Below are positions 39,097-48,264 of a stretch of DNA of 64,000 nt, one piece after another. The stretch is from Marinobacter szutsaonensis (GTDB lineage Bacteria; Pseudomonadota; Gammaproteobacteria; Pseudomonadales; Oleiphilaceae). The notes beneath the pieces are model-generated. The model was not told the DNA's origin and did not search any database. It saw only the letters and a program-made list of their open reading frames with translations. The stretch covers positions 1 through 64,000 of the forward strand of contig NZ_BAAAFC010000003.1 of NCBI RefSeq assembly GCF_039523335.1. Direction: 5' to 3'. Each line of letters starts with the position of its first letter. Positions within the stretch are counted from its first letter, which is position 1. Both the position numbers and the translations under genes were made by a program.

Positions 39097-40008
39097 ATGC
39101 ATACAGCCATTACCATAGACGCCCTGAAAGTCCTTGATGCCATTGACCGCAAGGGCAGTTTTGCCGGTGCCGCGGCGGAACTGTTCCGGGTGCCCTCAGC
39201 GATCAGCTACACGGTCCAGAAACTGGAAGAAGACCTGGACGTTGATATCTATGACCGCAGCGGTCACAGGGCTATCCTGACCCCGGCCGGCCGGTACCTG
39301 CTCGAGGAAGGACGTGCGTTGCTCGAGGCCGCTGAGAACCTCGCTCATACCACCAAGCAGGTGGCCCAGGGCTGGGAAACCCGGCTCAAGATCGGTTTCA
39401 ACTCGTTGCTGCCGGCACAGTGCCTGTTTTCGGCCATCCGGGACTTCCATGCCCTCGATGTCCCCGTTGACGTCCAGGTGGTCGAGGAAGTCTTTGCCGG
39501 TGCCTGGGATGCCCTGCAGAGTCGTCGGGTGGATCTGGTGGTGGGGGCCGATCATTTCAGCAAACCGGCAGGCAACTTCACCACCACCATTCTGGGCGAG
39601 ATGGAGTTCGTGTTCGCCGTGGCCGGCAGCCACCCGCTCGCCGGTGCCACAGAGCCACTGTCGGAGGAAGACATTTCCGATTACCCGGCCGCTGTGGCTG
39701 CCGACACTTCCCGGTCCTTGCCTCCCGGCCACGCCGGTATATTCCACCGCCAGCGCACGCTGACGGTGGCCAATATCGACCAGAAGATTGCCATCCAGGA
39801 GTCCGGGCTCGGGGTGGGCTGGTTACCCAAGGCCCGTATCCGTAGCCAGCTTGAGGCCGGCACCCTGGTGGAGAAGGCCGTTCATGAACCCCGTCAGCCG
39901 ATTATGCTGCATCTGGCCCGACACGCAGAGGACCAGGGCAAGGCGTTGATGTGGTTCTGGGGTCGACTGCAGGACGACGCGGACATTCAATCCTGGCTCA
40001 GGGGGTGA
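39097..40008 (+). CDS. LysR-family transcriptional regulator
   Basis: 303 aa. The N-terminal winged helix-turn-helix (about 5-65) has the LysR pattern ALKVLDAIDRKGSFAGAAAE and PSAISYTVQKLEEDL. An effector-binding domain follows (about 92-295). The divergent hydroquinone-reductase gene is its likely target by LysR convention (inference). The effector is unknown. Two palindromic repeats and a G16 tract follow its stop. Confidence 0.9.
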   Translation: MHTAITIDALKVLDAIDRKGSFAGAAAELFRVPSAISYTVQKLEEDLDVDIYDRSGHRAILTPAGRYLLEEGRALLEAAENLAHTTKQVAQGWETRLKIGFNSLLPAQCLFSAIRDFHALDVPVDVQVVEEVFAGAWDALQSRRVDLVVGADHFSKPAGNFTTTILGEMEFVFAVAGSHPLAGATEPLSEEDISDYPAAVAADTSRSLPPGHAGIFHRQRTLTVANIDQKIAIQESGLGVGWLPKARIRSQLEAGTLVEKAVHEPRQPIMLHLARHAEDQGKALMWFWGRLQDDADIQSWLRG

Positions 40009-40018
40009 ATGAGGGGGA

Positions 40019-40048
40019 GGGGTCAGATGAAGGCTTTCATCTGACCCC
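40019..40048. repeat. 30-bp palindromic repeat, copy 11
   Basis: 10 bp after the LysR stop. Identical to copies 10 and 18. Confidence 0.93.
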
Positions 40049-40066
40049 GGGGGTGGGAGTGAACAT

Positions 40067-40096
40067 GGGGTCAGAAGAACGAGTTCTTCAGACCCC
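40067..40096 (+). repeat. 30-bp palindromic repeat, copy 12 (asymmetric, private core)
   Basis: 48 bp after copy 11, the shortest spacing in the window. The centre GAACGAGTTC is found only here and in copy 13. The right arm is CAGACCCC. A G16 run follows after one T. Confidence 0.93.
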
Positions 40097-40097
40097 T

Positions 40098-40113
40098 GGG
40101 GGGGGGGGGGGGG
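40098..40113. repeat. Homopolymer tract of 16 G
   Basis: Sixteen consecutive G, directly after repeat copy 12 and about 95 bp upstream of the acyltransferase ATG. Tracts this long slip during replication and could alter promoter spacing. A sequencing or assembly length error is also possible. Confidence 0.9.
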
Positions 40114-40207
40114 TGGCTGCGACACGGGCGGGCGACAGACGCATCAGTCAACCGGATTGTGTGGCCATTCGTTTATACTGCGGAGAAAACACGCCGAAGG
40201 GAGTCCC

Positions 40208-41791
40208 ATGATGCGGCAGTTGTCGGAACTTGATGCCTCGTTCCTGTACCTGGAATCGGAAACTGCACCCATGCACATTGGCGGGGTCTACCTGTTCGAT
40301 GCCAGCAACCGGAACGAGCCGCTGCCGTTCAGCACCTTTGTCGCCTATTTGCGCAGCCGCCTGCATGTGGTTCCTGTGTTCCGCCAACGGCTTAAGGAAA
40401 TTCCCCTGCGGCTCGGTCGCCCCTACTGGATTGATGACCCGGATTTCAGCATCGAGCGTCACCTGGCCTATGTGAACCTGGCGGAGCATAGTCATCAGTC
40501 GGATTTGATGGCGCTGGCTTCGAAGATTCTGGAGGAGCCGCTGAAGCGGGATCGGCCGCTTTGGCATATTACTTTTGTGGATGGTTTTACCCTTGGTGAT
40601 GAACGGGGGGGCAGGGATGAAAATGGGGTCAGAAGAACGAGTTCTTCAGACCCCGGGGGCGGAAACAAGGGCTTTGCCTTGATCGTCAAATTGCATCACG
40701 CCGCCATTGACGCCTTCAGCGGCGAGGAGATCATCGGCAAGCTGCTGGAATATACCCCGGAACCCCGGCCCATCACGCCGCCGCGGCCGTGGCAGCCGTG
40801 TCCGGAGCCGTCGGAGGAGCGGGTCATGTTACAGGCAGGGGCGAATCTGCTGCGCACCCCGCTGCAGGTCACGTCCCTGGCGATGACGGCCGCCGAAGCG
40901 ACCGCGCGGGGCGTGATTCAGAAGCAGTTACGCAAACTGCCTTTACCCTTGCCCCTTTTTTCGGCACCCCACAGCCCGTTCAATCGTCAGATCACCGCCA
41001 ACCGGCAGATTGTGGCCACCACGGTTGATCTCTCCAGGCTGAAGGCCATAAAGGCCATGCTGGGAGACGTCACCCTGAACGACGTGGTGCTGGGGCTGTG
41101 CGCGGAGACCCTGCGCAGGTATCTGGTTAGCCAGAGGGCGGGCACCGACCGTTCTCTGGTAGCCATGACGCCGATCTCGGTCCGTTCCAGCAGTCTGCGC
41201 CGGGCCACCGGCAACCAGATGTCTGCCATGTTGCTGGACCTAGCCACCAACGAACCGGATCCGGCCAAACGCATCCGCCAGATCCACTGGAACGCGGTCG
41301 CGTCCGAACCCTACCGCGAGGCCATTGCCGCCGACCGGCTCACCGAACTGTTGCCCTCCACCATGCTGGCCCTGTCGGCCCGACTGTATTCGGAGCTGCA
41401 GATTGCCCAGCGCTATCAACCGGTCTTCAACCTGCCGATCACCAATGTCCCCGGTCCCCAGGTCCCGCTTTATCTGCAGGGGGCGCGGCTGGTGCGCCAG
41501 TACAACACCGCACCACTGTTCGACAGCATGGGCCTGGTCATCGTAGCCGTGAGTTACCAGGGCAAACTGACCCTCAACTTCACCCTCTGCCCGGACGTGG
41601 TGGCAGACGGGATGTCATTGCCGGACCTGGTCGAGGAGAGCCTAGCGAGTATCGAGTCAAATGCCCCGAATGTGGAGCCGGCGGAAACCGGGGATGCGCC
41701 CCGGGAGGTGGCAGGTCAGAGCCTGACGGATGAAGCTCTGACCATTCTGGAGGGGGCGTTACGCAAGACACTGAAGCGATTCCGGGCCTGA
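40208..41791 (+). CDS. Wax ester synthase / diacylglycerol acyltransferase (WS/DGAT) family protein
   Basis: 527 aa, slightly longer than the usual 450-500. The start MMRQLSELDASFLYLESETA is typical. The catalytic motif HHAAIDAF is at residues 163-170, and the C-terminal PITNVPGPQVPLYLQGARL is the conserved family block. The family transfers acyl-CoA to long-chain alcohols or diacylglycerol to form storage wax esters or triacylglycerol. Residues 140-149 (GVRRTSSSDP) are encoded by an in-frame copy of the 30-bp palindromic repeat, in a glycine-rich loop (about 133-155) just before the catalytic histidines. Marinobacter carries several such paralogs; whether this one makes wax esters is not shown. 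A G16 tract lies upstream. Confidence 0.9.
   Translation: MMRQLSELDASFLYLESETAPMHIGGVYLFDASNRNEPLPFSTFVAYLRSRLHVVPVFRQRLKEIPLRLGRPYWIDDPDFSIERHLAYVNLAEHSHQSDLMALASKILEEPLKRDRPLWHITFVDGFTLGDERGGRDENGVRRTSSSDPGGGNKGFALIVKLHHAAIDAFSGEEIIGKLLEYTPEPRPITPPRPWQPCPEPSEERVMLQAGANLLRTPLQVTSLAMTAAEATARGVIQKQLRKLPLPLPLFSAPHSPFNRQITANRQIVATTVDLSRLKAIKAMLGDVTLNDVVLGLCAETLRRYLVSQRAGTDRSLVAMTPISVRSSSLRRATGNQMSAMLLDLATNEPDPAKRIRQIHWNAVASEPYREAIAADRLTELLPSTMLALSARLYSELQIAQRYQPVFNLPITNVPGPQVPLYLQGARLVRQYNTAPLFDSMGLVIVAVSYQGKLTLNFTLCPDVVADGMSLPDLVEESLASIESNAPNVEPAETGDAPREVAGQSLTDEALTILEGALRKTLKRFRA
40625..40654 (+). repeat. 30-bp palindromic repeat, copy 13, in frame inside the WS/DGAT gene
   Basis: Identical in all 30 bases to copy 12. 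It begins exactly on a codon boundary and adds ten codons without a stop. Left flank GATGAAAAT, right flank GGGGGCGG. Confidence 0.95.
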
Positions 41792-41813
41792 CAGGATCCT
41801 GCGCGGGGGCTGT

Positions 41814-42467
41814 TTACTCGAACGCCCAGCGCAGGAAAGCGCGCTTCTCTTCCTCACTGGCAGTAGCCCAGACCGACTTGAGCTGCTCCAGGGCCGTGCC
41901 GGTGGCAGCAGCGCCGGTACCTTCGGCGCCCGAGGCCGGAATTGGCGTGCGGGCCGCGACACTCTGCCGGGGATCCCAGTCACTGGAGCTTGCCACTTCC
42001 TGACCGCTATCACTGACAATCACCGCCGAGAAGGTCTCGATCATCTGCTCGGCCTCCGCACGGGTGGCGGGCTTTTCAAAATCAAAACGATAGACCGCCC
42101 CGGGATTCGCATCAAAACGGACAACCTGAGGTTCGCTCTCGACGACGTGAACCTTGGATTCACCATTCTCGACCACATCGGACCGCGCCCAGATGGTCTT
42201 GTAGGTAAACACAACCTCGTTCTGGCCCGGCAGCAGGGCAAAATCGAGGGCCAGATCGTCCATCATGAAATTGGTGACTGACTTGCCGTTCACCCTGCTG
42301 ACCTGGATTTCCCCCGGCGCCTTGAGGGTGGCAGCCTCTGCGGCGTTCGCAGGCTCCCCTTCCCAGGTTTCCACCCGACTGATGCTGGAGGCACAACCGG
42401 CCAGGGCAAGCACAAGCATCCCGGCCAACAAAGACTTGCACACGGCAGTTACACGGCTGATCTTCAT
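41814..42467 (-). CDS. DUF2057-family lipoprotein
   Basis: 217 aa. The lipoprotein signal LAGMLVLALAGCASS puts the lipid cysteine near residue 25. The central part (IQVSRVNGKSVTNFMMDDLA, then LLPGQNEVVFTYKTIW) and the C-terminal helix KSVWATASEEEKRAFLRWA resemble DUF2057 (YccT-like) proteins. A serine/alanine/threonine-rich linker lies at about 160-195. Members are envelope proteins of mostly unknown function; E. coli YccT (CsgI) affects curli. The gene is convergent with the acyltransferase (22 bp). Confidence 0.75.
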   Translation of the reverse strand: MKISRVTAVCKSLLAGMLVLALAGCASSISRVETWEGEPANAAEAATLKAPGEIQVSRVNGKSVTNFMMDDLALDFALLPGQNEVVFTYKTIWARSDVVENGESKVHVVESEPQVVRFDANPGAVYRFDFEKPATRAEAEQMIETFSAVIVSDSGQEVASSSDWDPRQSVAARTPIPASGAEGTGAAATGTALEQLKSVWATASEEEKRAFLRWAFE

Positions 42468-42724
42468 GAAATCTCCTTGATATCACACGCAAAGGAAGGG
42501 CGCTGAGGTCCGCACTCGATGCCCTGCATTCTGCCCCTCAGCCATTGCAAGCGCAAGACAGTCACAAGGTGAGCAACCGAGCCTGGAAATCCACTTTTGG
42601 GATCGGCCCCGTAAAAATGTAAAAAAATGTTGAATTTGGTCCGGATTGGATTAATTTTAAACCATCGGCTGAATCCATACGGCGCCCGAAAGAATAAAAC
42701 CAGAAACGGGCTCAGGAGACATCA

Positions 42725-42928
42725 ATGGACACTCAATGCAGGTCCGGAGAAGAAGGGCCCGTGCCCTTCCGCAGCAGTCGCTTCTTCTGCGTCGGAAGCA
42801 AGTGGTACTTCACCACCCGGGAAGGATTTGACAGTGGCCCCTTCAGTTCTCGGGAGAGGGCTGAAATTGGCCTGAAGCGGTTTTTGCACGTCGTCCGGAT
42901 GCTTCCGGAAGAGCAGAAACTGCATTGA
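42725..42928 (+). CDS. Small conserved protein (DUF6316-like)
   Basis: 67 aa with AGGAG 6 nt upstream of the ATG. The sequence RSGEEGPVPFRSSRFFCVGS followed by WYFTTREG and GPFSSRERAE resembles small proteins called DUF6316 in Marinobacter and Pseudomonas (recognition from memory). It has no signal peptide or membrane segment and its function is unknown. It lies between the divergent DUF2057 gene and convergent pgpA. Confidence 0.65.
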   Translation: MDTQCRSGEEGPVPFRSSRFFCVGSKWYFTTREGFDSGPFSSRERAEIGLKRFLHVVRMLPEEQKLH

Positions 42929-42949
42929 CCCGCGCCAGGCCCTTGGCTG

Positions 42950-43477
42950 TCAGATAATGATGGGCATCAGCCAGCGGTCAATAGCGTAGAGGCAGCCGAG
43001 GGCCATAAAGCCGGCCACCACGTCATCAACCATGATTCCCAGACCGCCTGGCAGGCGTTCGTCCAGCCAGCCGATGGGCCACGGCTTGATGATGTCGAAC
43101 AGCCGGAACAGGGCAAAGGCCATGAGCACGCCGTAGATCTGGTCCGGGAACAGGCCCAGCGCAATCCACATGCCGACGAACTCATCCCAGACAATGCCGC
43201 CATGGTCGTGAACCTTCAGGTCCTCCGCCGTTTTTCCACATAGCCAGATCCCGACGACAAAGGCCAGCGCAACCACGACCCAGTAGACCGCTCCGGGAAG
43301 CCAGGCAATCCCGTACCACAGCGGGATCGCAGCCAGGCTGCCCCAGGTCCCGGGAGCCCGGGCCGCGGCGCCACTGCCGAACCCGAACGCCAGCAGGTGC
43401 ACCGGATTCTTCAGGAATCCCGGCGGCAGGAGCGCCTGGGCCAGTTCCGGTTCCCCTAGATCCTGCTCACGACTCAT
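42950..43477 (-). CDS. pgpA: Phosphatidylglycerophosphatase A
   Basis: 175 aa inner-membrane enzyme that dephosphorylates phosphatidylglycerophosphate to phosphatidylglycerol. The PgpA signatures GSGAAARAPGTWGSLAAIPL and KVHDHGGIVWDEFVGMW and the acidic DERLPGGLGIMVDD are present. The start overlaps the thiL stop by 4 bp (ATGA). The thiL-pgpA order is conserved in gammaproteobacteria. Confidence 0.94.
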   Translation of the reverse strand: MSREQDLGEPELAQALLPPGFLKNPVHLLAFGFGSGAAARAPGTWGSLAAIPLWYGIAWLPGAVYWVVVALAFVVGIWLCGKTAEDLKVHDHGGIVWDEFVGMWIALGLFPDQIYGVLMAFALFRLFDIIKPWPIGWLDERLPGGLGIMVDDVVAGFMALGCLYAIDRWLMPIII

Positions 43478-44427
43478 GAATTACTCCCGAAATGATCGAA
43501 GCCCTGCGGGCCCGAATTCGCAACCGCACCATTGTCAAAGCGGATGCCCTCTCCGCCATCGATACGCCCGATCACCGTCAACTGGTTCTTTATGTCTTCG
43601 GACAGCCTGGCCCAGCTTTCCCCGCTAACGGTAATGCACAGCTCGTAATCGTCGCCGGCGGACAATGCCAGGCGTGGAGCACGCTCACCGGCACACCTCT
43701 TCAGTGGCCCGGATAACGGCAGCAACGACGTATTGAGTGTCGCGCCGACACCGGAGCGCTCAAGGATGTGGCCGAGATCGGCAGTCAGGCCATCGGAGAT
43801 ATCAATGCAGGCGGAGACGAACCCTCGCAGGGCCTGGCCCAGCTCTAACCTGGGCAGAGGATGATGGTACCGCTCCAGCAGGGCACGCTCATCGTCATCC
43901 GGCTCAGGTACGTCAAGATAGCCCAGGGCGGCGCCGGCATCGCCCAGGGTTCCGGAAACCGCCACCAGATCATTGACCTTTGCGCCGGAGCGCATCAGTC
44001 CCTGCCCTTTCGGAACTGTTCCGTGGACCTGTATGGAGATGGTCAGCGGGCCGCGGGTGGTATCACCACCAGCCAGGGCCAGCCCGAACCGGGAAGCGGC
44101 CTGCGCCAGGCCTCTGCCAAAACCTTCGAGCCAGCTTTCATTGGCCTCCGGCAGAGTCAGGGCGAGGGTAAAACAGACCGGGGTCGCGCCCATGGCCGCG
44201 AGATCACTGGCGGCCGCAGCCAGCGCCCGCCAGGCGGTGTGCTCAGGCTGGTAGTCTCGCGGGAAGTGAACGCCTTCCACCTGGGTGTCCACCGAGAACA
44301 CCAGGTCCTGATCCGCAGGAACGCGCTGGATTGCGCAGTCATCTCCCAGAGCCAGCAGCAGGTCCGGATGGCCCTGCTGTTCAGCGACCGGCAGGAAATA
44401 ACGACGGATCAGGTCAAACTCACCCAT
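43474..44427 (-). CDS. thiL: Thiamine-monophosphate kinase
   Basis: 317 aa PurM-like ATP enzyme that phosphorylates thiamine monophosphate to thiamine diphosphate. The N-terminal GDDCAI (about residues 27-32), FSVDTQVEGVHFPRDY, LALAGGDTTRG and CIDISDGLTADLGHI are all intact. It starts 3 bp after nusB stops and overlaps pgpA. Confidence 0.95.
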   Translation of the reverse strand: MGEFDLIRRYFLPVAEQQGHPDLLLALGDDCAIQRVPADQDLVFSVDTQVEGVHFPRDYQPEHTAWRALAAAASDLAAMGATPVCFTLALTLPEANESWLEGFGRGLAQAASRFGLALAGGDTTRGPLTISIQVHGTVPKGQGLMRSGAKVNDLVAVSGTLGDAGAALGYLDVPEPDDDERALLERYHHPLPRLELGQALRGFVSACIDISDGLTADLGHILERSGVGATLNTSLLPLSGPLKRCAGERAPRLALSAGDDYELCITVSGESWARLSEDIKNQLTVIGRIDGGEGIRFDNGAVANSGPQGFDHFGSNS

Positions 44428-44430
44428 TAC

Positions 44431-44907
44431 TCAGCGCGGACGCGTCTCGGCCAGGCGAAGACGGCGGCTGAGCTTGTCGAGGATGCTGTTAACAAACTTG
44501 TGACCTTCGGTGCCACCGAAGCGTTTGGCCAGCTCGATCCCCTCGTTGATCACGACCCGGTAGGGAACATCCAGCCGGTTCTTGAGCTCGTAGGCACCCA
44601 GACGGACGATGGCCAGCTCAATGGGGTCCACCTCGGCCAGGGGGCGGTCCAGGAACGGTTCCAGCAAGCCGTCGAGCTCACCCTGCTCACGGTGCACGCC
44701 ACGGAGCAGGTCCCGGAAGTACAGCAGGTCCACCTTGCTCATGTCGTTGTCGACCATGAACTCGGCTTCGATGTCGGAGATCGAACTCTTGCTGAAGTGG
44801 CGCTGATACAGACCCTGCATTGCCAGCACCCGGGCACGGCGGCGATCGCCGGCCTTGGGTTGCCCGGAGGCAGGCTGCTGAGGGGTGGTGCCGTCAGTTT
44901 CGCTCAT
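44431..44907 (-). CDS. nusB: Transcription antitermination factor NusB
   Basis: 158 aa all-helical RNA-binding protein ([51 protein letters not shown]). It binds boxA with S10 to support rRNA antitermination. Residues 1-20 are an unstructured extension. The start codon shares one base with the ribH stop, and thiL follows. Confidence 0.95.
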   Translation of the reverse strand: MSETDGTTPQQPASGQPKAGDRRRARVLAMQGLYQRHFSKSSISDIEAEFMVDNDMSKVDLLYFRDLLRGVHREQGELDGLLEPFLDRPLAEVDPIELAIVRLGAYELKNRLDVPYRVVINEGIELAKRFGGTEGHKFVNSILDKLSRRLRLAETRPR

Positions 44908-45383
44908 TACTCACCCAGCTTCTTGAACAGGCTGACCATTTCCAGCGCGGTGATGGCCGCTTCAGCACCCTTGTTGCCGGCCTTGGTGCCGGAGCGCTCG
45001 ATGGCCTGCTCGATGGAATCGACGGTCAGAACACCGAACGTCACCGGTACATCGGTCTCCAGGCTGACTGCGCCCAGACCACTGGAGGCCTCACCGGCCA
45101 CGTATTCGAAGTGCGGGGTGCCACCGCGGATGACCGCGCCCAGGGCGATGATGGCGTCATATTCGCTGGTCTCGGCCACGCGTTTGACCGCCAGCGGCAT
45201 CTCGTAGGCGCCCGGCACGCGGATAATGGCGATGTCGTCGTTGGAGATCCCGTGCCGGCGCAGGGTATCTACCGCACCCTCAACCAGGCTTTCCACCACG
45301 AAACCGTTAAAACGACCCACGACCAGGGCGTAACGGCCGCTGCACTGGGTAAAATCACCTTCAATTACTTTGATATCTGCCAT
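44907..45383 (-). CDS. ribH: 6,7-dimethyl-8-ribityllumazine synthase
   Basis: 158 aa. It condenses the ribBX product (dihydroxybutanone phosphate) with the pyrimidine intermediate in riboflavin synthesis. Motifs are [33 protein letters not shown] and the catalytic His in [17 protein letters not shown]. The ATG at 45383 gives the family start [11 protein letters not shown]. It lies between ribBX (47 bp) and nusB. Confidence 0.96.
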   Translation of the reverse strand: MADIKVIEGDFTQCSGRYALVVGRFNGFVVESLVEGAVDTLRRHGISNDDIAIIRVPGAYEMPLAVKRVAETSEYDAIIALGAVIRGGTPHFEYVAGEASSGLGAVSLETDVPVTFGVLTVDSIEQAIERSGTKAGNKGAEAAITALEMVSLFKKLGE

Positions 45384-45430
45384 CGATGGCTCCTTCACTG
45401 GCCGTCCAGGCTGCTGGACGGCCGGGTTTC

Positions 45431-46546
45431 TCATTCGGGGGTGTAGGGAACGTACTCCACCACTTCCAGGTCAAAGCCGGAAATGGCAGAAAACTTGATG
45501 GGCGGGCTCAACAGGCGCATTTTGCCAACGCCGATGTCACGCAGGATCTGCGACCCGGTTCCCACGGTGAAATAGACGCCGGAACTGCCCTTGCCGGCAG
45601 ATTTCTGGCCTTCGTCGAAGAACTCGTGAATCCGGTCCTCGAGGTTGTAGCTGTCTTCCGCGCTGTTGAGCAGCACCACGACACCACGGCCCTCGCTGGC
45701 GACCTTCTCCAGAGCATGGTGCAACGGCCAGCTCCGGGAATCCTTCCGGCGCGCACCCAGCAAATCACGCAGGGTGTCGGTAATGTGGACCCGCACAAAG
45801 GCCGGCTCTTCCGGGGTGATATCCCCCATGACCATTGCCAGATGGGTAGCACCCTGGATGTTGTCCCGGTAGGTGCGCAGGTTGAACACACCGTATTCGG
45901 TGTCGAGTTCGTTTTCCTCAACGCACTCGATGGTCCGCTCGTTCATGGTGCGGTAATGGATCAGGTCGGCGATGGTGCCAATCTTGAGATCGTGTTCCTC
46001 GGCAAAGCGCTCCAGGTCTTCCCGGCGGGCCATGGAGCCGTCGTCGTTCATGATCTCGCAGATCACACCGGCCGGCTCGCATCCGGCCAGCGCGGCCAGG
46101 TCACAGGAGGCTTCGGTGTGGCCGGCACGACTGAGCACACCACCGGGATCGGACATCAGCGGAAAAATATGGCCCGGCTGGACCAGGTCTGACGCCTTGG
46201 CATTCCGCGCCACCGCAGCCTGCACGGTGCGGGCGCGATCGGCGGCGGAAATGCCGGTGGTCACACCTTCCCGGGCTTCAATGGACAGGGTGAACTTGGT
46301 ACCAAACCCGGAAGCATTCTGCTGCACCATGAGGGGCAGGCCCAGCTGCTCGCAGCGATCCCGGGTCATGGGCATACAGATGAGACCACGGCCGAACCGG
46401 GCCATGAAGTTGATGGCTTCCGGCGTGCAGTGCTCGGCCGCCATCACCAGGTCACCTTCGTTTTCCCGGTCCTCATCATCCATCAGGATGACCATCTTGC
46501 CCTGACGGATATCTTCGATGATTTCTTCAATGCTGTTCAGTGCCAT
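45431..46546 (-). CDS. ribBX: RibBX: DHBP synthase fused to a GTP-cyclohydrolase-II-like domain
   Basis: 371 aa. The N-terminal 3,4-dihydroxy-2-butanone-4-phosphate synthase (about 1-200) is intact ([37 protein letters not shown]). The C-terminal domain (about 205-370) resembles RibA, but where active RibA has the ECLTGDxxxSLRCDCG zinc site this protein reads [16 protein letters not shown]. The zinc cysteines are missing, so GTP cyclohydrolase II activity is unlikely. This fits the known RibBX variant of Proteobacteria; a separate RibA should exist elsewhere. The ATG at 46546 gives the family start. It is 66 bp after ribD. Confidence 0.92.
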   Translation of the reverse strand: MALNSIEEIIEDIRQGKMVILMDDEDRENEGDLVMAAEHCTPEAINFMARFGRGLICMPMTRDRCEQLGLPLMVQQNASGFGTKFTLSIEAREGVTTGISAADRARTVQAAVARNAKASDLVQPGHIFPLMSDPGGVLSRAGHTEASCDLAALAGCEPAGVICEIMNDDGSMARREDLERFAEEHDLKIGTIADLIHYRTMNERTIECVEENELDTEYGVFNLRTYRDNIQGATHLAMVMGDITPEEPAFVRVHITDTLRDLLGARRKDSRSWPLHHALEKVASEGRGVVVLLNSAEDSYNLEDRIHEFFDEGQKSAGKGSSGVYFTVGTGSQILRDIGVGKMRLLSPPIKFSAISGFDLEVVEYVPYTPE

Positions 46547-46612
46547 ACGGTGTTGCACCCATTTTGGCTTCCCGGCAGACATCCACCCTGCCCGGGCCAT
46601 GAATTTAGTGAG

Positions 46613-47728
46613 TTAGCGTGGAGCCAGGATCAGGCGCTGATCCTCTCCAACCTGGCGCCTGTCCAGTACGTTCCATTGTACCTTGTCCGCCATGGTTTCC
46701 AGTGGCAGGTTTGCCGTCGGTCGCCCGGTACTACCGAGAAATACCGGTGCCTGGTAAAGCCAGAGCTCGTCCACCAGGTTTTCGCTGATGAACGTGCCAG
46801 CCAAGGTCGGCCCGGCCTCCACCAACAGCTCGTTGATCCCCAGTTCGCCCAGGGAATCCAGCAGTTCGGCCACGTCCACACCGTTGTCCTTCCAGGCCAC
46901 CCCCGTGAGGCTAATCCCCAGTGCCGCGAGATCCTGGGCAGGCGCTGACGGCAGGGCCGACGAGGCGCAAAACAGCTGGACATTGCCACCCCGCAGGATG
47001 GTTGCCGAAGGCGGTGTACGGGCATCCCGGTCCGCGATCACCCGAAGCGGCTGGCGGGACGGCTCGGTAGCATCACCGATGTCTCCCAATTCCTCCCGAC
47101 GTACGGTCATGGAAGGATCATCCGCCAGCACCGTGCCCACACCGGTCAGGATGGCATCGCTCATGGCCCGCAGGCGCTGGACATCACGCCTCGACTCCGG
47201 GCCGGTGATCCACTGGCTCTCGCCAGAGGCCATGGCAGTTCGGCCGTCGAGACTGGCTGCCATCTTCAGGCGCACCCAGGGGCGCCCGGTGTTCATTCGC
47301 TTCATGAAGCCCGGATTCAACCGGACGGCTTCATCCGCCAGCAAACCCTCAATCACCTTGATACCGGCCTCCCGGAGCATGTCCAGGCCGCGCCCGGAAA
47401 CCGACGGATTGGGATCCTTGGTCGCCGCAAAAACCCGGGTTACCCCCGCTTCAGTCAGCGCACGGGCACAGGGTGGGGTCCGGCCGAAATGACTGCAGGG
47501 CTCAAGCGTCACGTAAGCCGTTGCATCCCGTGCCTCGGCCCCGGCCTGACTCAGTGCCCGGATCTCGGCGTGGGCCTCGCCGGCACGCTCATGCCAGCCC
47601 TCACCCACGATACGGTCACCCTGGGCGATCACACAGCCAACGCGCGGATTCGGGTGGGTGGAGTAACGCCCCCGCCAGGCCAGCTGGACGGCTCGGGCCA
47701 TCATCGCCCTGTCACGGACGTCGATCAT
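46613..47728 (-). CDS. ribD: Bifunctional riboflavin deaminase / reductase
   Basis: 371 aa. The N-terminal zinc deaminase domain has HAEIRAL and [16 protein letters not shown] (about residues 52-90). The C-terminal reductase domain lies at about 145-370 ([31 protein letters not shown]). It performs two consecutive steps on the GTP-derived pyrimidine. The start overlaps the nrdR stop by 4 bp, the conserved nrdR-ribD coupling. Confidence 0.96.
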   Translation of the reverse strand: MIDVRDRAMMARAVQLAWRGRYSTHPNPRVGCVIAQGDRIVGEGWHERAGEAHAEIRALSQAGAEARDATAYVTLEPCSHFGRTPPCARALTEAGVTRVFAATKDPNPSVSGRGLDMLREAGIKVIEGLLADEAVRLNPGFMKRMNTGRPWVRLKMAASLDGRTAMASGESQWITGPESRRDVQRLRAMSDAILTGVGTVLADDPSMTVRREELGDIGDATEPSRQPLRVIADRDARTPPSATILRGGNVQLFCASSALPSAPAQDLAALGISLTGVAWKDNGVDVAELLDSLGELGINELLVEAGPTLAGTFISENLVDELWLYQAPVFLGSTGRPTANLPLETMADKVQWNVLDRRQVGEDQRLILAPR

Positions 47729-48243
47729 GACTTGCCTTTCCGGGAATGGTTATCCGCCAGTGCCTTGGCCACGTCCACGGCATTCTCGCCGTTGTTGGCA
47801 GACAACCGCTCAATCTCTTCCTTGAACTCGTTGATGTCCTGGAAACTGCGATACACCGAGGCAAAGCGGACATAGGCCACCTTGTCGAGCTGACGCAATT
47901 CGGTCATCACCTCTTCACCCAACTGCATGGACTTCACTTCCCGCTCGCCGGTAGCCCGCAAGCGGTACTTGATCCGGTTGAGGGCCGCATCGATCTCCTC
48001 GATGCTGACCGGGCGCTTCTCCAGCGCTTTCATGAGACCGGCCCGCAACTTGTCCTCGTCAAACGGCTGACGGGTGCCGTCCTGCTTGACCACGCGGGGC
48101 ATGACCAGCTCGGCGGTTTCGAAAGTCGTGAAGCGCTCATGGCAGGACAGGCACTCCCTGCGGCGGCGCACCTGATCCCCCTCGGCCACCAGCCGAGAGT
48201 CAATCACCTTGGTATCTGCTTCACCACAGAAAGGACAATGCAT
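47725..48243 (-). CDS. nrdR: Transcriptional repressor NrdR
   Basis: 172 aa. The N-terminal zinc ribbon has C3, C6, C31 and C34, and the ATP-cone domain lies at about 49-139 ([20 protein letters not shown]). It represses ribonucleotide reductase genes in response to dATP/ATP. It is the first gene after glyA in the nrdR-ribD-ribBX-ribH-nusB-thiL-pgpA run. Confidence 0.96.
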   Translation of the reverse strand: MHCPFCGEADTKVIDSRLVAEGDQVRRRRECLSCHERFTTFETAELVMPRVVKQDGTRQPFDEDKLRAGLMKALEKRPVSIEEIDAALNRIKYRLRATGEREVKSMQLGEEVMTELRQLDKVAYVRFASVYRSFQDINEFKEEIERLSANNGENAVDVAKALADNHSRKGKS

Positions 48244-48264
48244 AATCGGGAACTCCGGAGAGGA

